Shown here piece after piece: positions 61,410 to 64,000 of a stretch of DNA of 64,000 nucleotides (position 1 is the first letter of the stretch; every line of letters starts with the position of its first letter). Origin of the DNA: Mycobacterium spongiae (GTDB lineage Bacteria; Actinomycetota; Actinomycetes; Mycobacteriales; Mycobacteriaceae); contig NZ_CP046600.1 in NCBI RefSeq assembly GCF_018278905.1, forward strand, positions 2,604,001 to 2,668,000, in the 5' to 3' direction. The notes beneath the pieces are model-generated. The model did no database searches, was not told the origin of the DNA, and worked only from the letters and a program-made list of their open reading frames with translations. The position numbers and the translations under genes are program-made.

Positions 61410-62996
61410 CTAAGCTGAACCTTCCTGGCGGTAGGCGGTGCCGCGCACGTCGCGCACCCACAATGTTTCGTCCTTGCCCACGACCGTGCCTTGCGCGGCG
61501 AGCTCGCGCTTGAGCACCTTGTGTGTCACCGTGCTGGGCAAGTCGCCGGCGATGCGGATGTATCGCGGGCGGGCCTTGGGGGACAGGTCGGGCTGAGCGT
61601 CGAGGAATGCGCAAAACGAGTCTGGTTCCAGAGTGCAGCCCGCATTGAGAACGATCGCGGCCATGACCTGATCGCCCACGTGTTCGTCCGGGACGGCGTA
61701 TACGGCTACACGATTGACAGCATTGTGGCGCAATAAGATTCGCTCGATCGGTGCGGCCGCCATGTTCTCGCCGTCCACCCGCATCCAATCGGCGGTGCGC
61801 CCGGCGAGATAGATCCATCCCTCGGCGTCTCGGTACGCCAGGTCCCCGGACCAATACATGCCGTGACGCAGCCGTTCGGCGTTGGCCTCGGGGTCGTTGT
61901 AGTAGCCGGTGAAGAAGCCCGATCCGACCGTGTTGACCAGTTCTCCCACGGCGTCGTCGGCGTTGGCCAGCGCCCCGTTGTCGTCAAAACGCGCAACAGC
62001 GCACTCGGTGACCGTGTCACTGTTGTACACCGCGACACCGTCGGCGCCCTTGCCGATCGAACCGCGGGGTGTGCCGGGCTCGCGAATCACGATGACCGCA
62101 TTCTCGGTGGAGCCGAAACCATCCTCGACCTGCACGGCGAACCGGCGCGAGAACTCCTCGATGTCTTTGTCGTTGGCCTCGTTGCCGAATGCGGCTCGCA
62201 GCGGGTTATCGGCGTCATCGTGTCGTTCCGGTGTGGCAAGAATGTAGGCGAGAGGTTTGCCGACATAGTTCATGTAGGTGGCGTCGTACCGCCGGATGTC
62301 GGCGAGGAAGTTGGTCGCCGAGAACTTGGCCGGCGCGATCGCGGCGCCGGAGACCACGGCGGGCGCCCACCCCGCCACGACCGCGTTGGAATGAAACAGC
62401 GGCATCGACACATAGCAGGTGTCCTGTGCGGTGAGGGCGAAGCGTTCGGTCAGCCTGCGGCCGGCGAACACCGCCATCAAGTGCGACACCTGCACCGCCT
62501 TGGGATTGCCCGAGGTTCCGGAGGTGAAGATCATCATGAACGGGTCCATCATCTCGACCAGTCGATGCGGAACCAAGGGTCCAGCACCGGCGACGAGTTC
62601 CGACCAGTGCGCCGCCGAGGTGTCAATGATCCGAGCGTCCGCGACGTCCACGCCGTCCAACAGCGCCCGGTGGTCGGCATCGGTCACGACGATCTGGCAA
62701 TCGGCTCGTGTGATGTCGTCGGCCAGCGCCTGGCCTCGGCGCGTGGTGTTCAGACCGCACAGCACGTAGCCGCCCAGCCCGGCCGCGGCGATCTGGGCCA
62801 CCATTTCGGGGGTATTGCCCAGCAGCGTGCCGATGTGCATCGGGCGGCCCGGATCGGCGGCAGCAATCAGGGTCGCGGCCCGGGCGGTCGACTCCGCCAG
62901 ATACTGCTGCCAGGTCCAGCGCACATCACGATATTTCACCGCGATCGCGGGATCTGATAGGCGCTGTCGTAAGAGCGCTTGAATCGTGTCCGTCAT
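61410..62996 (-). CDS. fadD1: Fatty-acid-CoA ligase FadD1
   Basis: The 528-residue ANL enzyme agrees over its length with M. tuberculosis FadD1 (Rv1750c), including MHIGTLLGNTPE, CYVSMPLFHSNAVVAGWAP and ATYMNYVGKPLAYILATPER. Functional motifs are MIFTSGTSGNPKAVQV, FGSTENAVIV and GRTADWMRVDGENM; the last Lys lies in VTHKVLKREL. It should activate a fatty acid to its CoA thioester. ATG 62996 matches the FadD1 start; the open frame beyond it to 63083 is promoter DNA shared with the divergent monooxygenase. Confidence 0.95.
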   Translation of the reverse strand: MTDTIQALLRQRLSDPAIAVKYRDVRWTWQQYLAESTARAATLIAAADPGRPMHIGTLLGNTPEMVAQIAAAGLGGYVLCGLNTTRRGQALADDITRADCQIVVTDADHRALLDGVDVADARIIDTSAAHWSELVAGAGPLVPHRLVEMMDPFMMIFTSGTSGNPKAVQVSHLMAVFAGRRLTERFALTAQDTCYVSMPLFHSNAVVAGWAPAVVSGAAIAPAKFSATNFLADIRRYDATYMNYVGKPLAYILATPERHDDADNPLRAAFGNEANDKDIEEFSRRFAVQVEDGFGSTENAVIVIREPGTPRGSIGKGADGVAVYNSDTVTECAVARFDDNGALANADDAVGELVNTVGSGFFTGYYNDPEANAERLRHGMYWSGDLAYRDAEGWIYLAGRTADWMRVDGENMAAAPIERILLRHNAVNRVAVYAVPDEHVGDQVMAAIVLNAGCTLEPDSFCAFLDAQPDLSPKARPRYIRIAGDLPSTVTHKVLKRELAAQGTVVGKDETLWVRDVRGTAYRQEGSA

Positions 62997-63206
62997 GAAT
63001 CCGATCCCCTCCGCGTAGCAGGTCGCGGCCGTGACTTCGGGCCCAGTCTTTTGCGGGCCGCTGCGTGACAACAAGATCACCACAATGGCTTGCCCGCCCG
63101 GTGGCCAGGCTCGGCGGCCGACGCGGCCTCAAGGCTCGCCGACGCCGGCCGGACCGATGATGGCGTGTTGGGGAGGCGCGTTGCGGGCCCCTATGCTTGA
63201 GCAACC

Positions 63207-64000
63207 ATGAGTGAGACAACCACATGCGCGATCGTTGGTGGCGGCCCGGCTGGGATGGTCCTCGGGCTGTTGCTGGCTCGGGCCGGCGTAGAGGTCACCC
63301 TCCTGGAGAAGCATGGTGACTTTCTGCGCGACTTTCGTGGCGACACCGTGCACCCCACCACGATGCGACTCCTCGATCAGCTGGGTCTATGGGAGCGCTT
63401 TTCGGCCCTGAACTACAGCGAGGTGCACAAAGGGACGCTGGATTCGAACGGGCGCTCGGTGACCTACATCGACTTCGGCCGTCTGCGACGCCAACCCCAT
63501 CCCTATATCGCGATGGTGCCGCAATGGGACCTGCTGAACTTGCTCGCCGAAGCTGCCCAAGCCGAGCCGACCTTCACGCTGCGGATGAAGACCGAGGTGA
63601 CCGGGCTGCTCCACGAGGGCGGCAAGGTTACCGGAGTGCGTTATCAGGGCACCGACGGTCCGGGTGAGTTGCGCGCTGAGTTGACTGTGGCCTGCGACGG
63701 TCGGTGGTCGATCGCCCGACACGAAGCCGGCCTCAAGGCGCATGACTATCCCGTGGACTTCGATGTGTGGTGGTTCAAATTGCCGCACGAAGGCGAAGGG
63801 CACTTCTCTTTCTTGCCGCGCTATGGCCCCGGCAAAGGGCTCGGCGTAATACCCCGCGAAGGGTACTTCCAGATCGCGTATATCGGGCCGAAGGGCAGTG
63901 ACGCCGAGCTGCGCGAGCGGGGTATCGAGCAGTTTCGTAACGAAGTTCTTGCGCTGTTGCCCGAAGCGGCCGAGTCGGTGGCCGGTCTCACGTCGATGGA
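63207..64000 (+). CDS. FAD-dependent monooxygenase (Rv1751-like; 3' end beyond window)
   Basis: ATG 63207 opens a frame that runs off the window end, so about 264 residues are visible. The FAD site CAIVGGGPAGMVLGLLLARAGVEVTLLEKH is followed by GDTVHPTTMRLLDQLGL and the DG-type motif VACDGRWSIARHEAGL, which place it in the p-hydroxybenzoate-hydroxylase-like class A flavin monooxygenases. It corresponds in position and type to Rv1751, divergent from fadD1 as in M. tuberculosis. The substrate is unknown. Confidence 0.9.
   Translation, partial: MSETTTCAIVGGGPAGMVLGLLLARAGVEVTLLEKHGDFLRDFRGDTVHPTTMRLLDQLGLWERFSALNYSEVHKGTLDSNGRSVTYIDFGRLRRQPHPYIAMVPQWDLLNLLAEAAQAEPTFTLRMKTEVTGLLHEGGKVTGVRYQGTDGPGELRAELTVACDGRWSIARHEAGLKAHDYPVDFDVWWFKLPHEGEGHFSFLPRYGPGKGLGVIPREGYFQIAYIGPKGSDAELRERGIEQFRNEVLALLPEAAESVAGLTSM

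Overview
This window is high-GC actinobacterial DNA from a slow-growing Mycobacterium related to the M. tuberculosis / M. kansasii / M. marinum group. Three PE_PGRS genes, a PE-domain hydrolase, a mycolic-acid cyclopropane-synthase homologue, an Acg-type nitroreductase with a DosR-like box, and clear orthologues of cyp132 with its AraC partner (Rv1394c/Rv1395), gabD2 (Rv1731), pknE (Rv1743), the FHA-ABC transporter Rv1747, fadD1 (Rv1750c) and Rv1751 support this. These identities come from remembered protein sequences, not from a search. No rRNA, tRNA or CRISPR array was seen.

Layout. 1-4.3 kb: a truncated MFS transporter, an amine-oxidase-like flavoprotein and a fatty-acyl-CoA ligase. 4.5-5.7 kb: a cytochrome P450 pseudogene that has lost its heme-ligand loop. 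5.8-8.3 kb: the divergent cyp132/AraC pair. 8.4-15.6 kb: a large arylsulfatase, a PE-alpha/beta-hydrolase and a PE_PGRS gene. 15.6-29.1 kb (minus strand): a lipid-polyketide cluster. 29.2-39.7 kb: small secreted or membrane proteins, the nitroreductase, a methyltransferase, gabD2, a Tat-exported multicopper oxidase and a second aldehyde dehydrogenase. 39.9-44.6 kb: pknE, a cyclopropane-synthase-family methyltransferase, an acyltransferase-3 membrane protein and a cysteine tripeptide-repeat protein. 44.6-50.7 kb: two tandem PE_PGRS paralogues with an orphan tail and an IS3 transposase scar. 50.7-64 kb: a cation/proton antiporter divergent from a TrkA-type protein, the FHA-ABC transporter, a GNAT enzyme, adenylate-forming enzymes, an SDR, a CBS protein, an NYN-domain protein, fadD1 and a truncated FAD monooxygenase.

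The most interesting system is the minus-strand cluster. Its core, read from 29096 downward, is: a DarB-like ketosynthase, a DarA-like flavodoxin-fold aromatase, a stand-alone ACP, a KS-AT-ACP polyketide synthase with no reductive domains, a type II thioesterase, a fatty-acyl-AMP ligase and an O-methyltransferase. All seven are joined by stop/start overlaps of 1-4 bases. An aromatic-ring FAD hydroxylase overlapping a VOC protein, a PPOX flavoprotein and an MFS exporter follow. DarA and DarB build 2,5-dialkylresorcinols in Gram-negative bacteria. The inference here is a mycobacterial dialkylresorcinol-like lipid whose chain is activated by an acyl-AMP ligase, extended by malonyl, cyclised, aromatised, methylated, possibly hydroxylated and exported.

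The PE_PGRS pair shows recent recombination, and both genes carry the same bipartite inverted repeat GTGGTA-N27-TACCAC at matching distance from their start codons. A perfect 13-bp palindrome with the same half-site lies by the second one.
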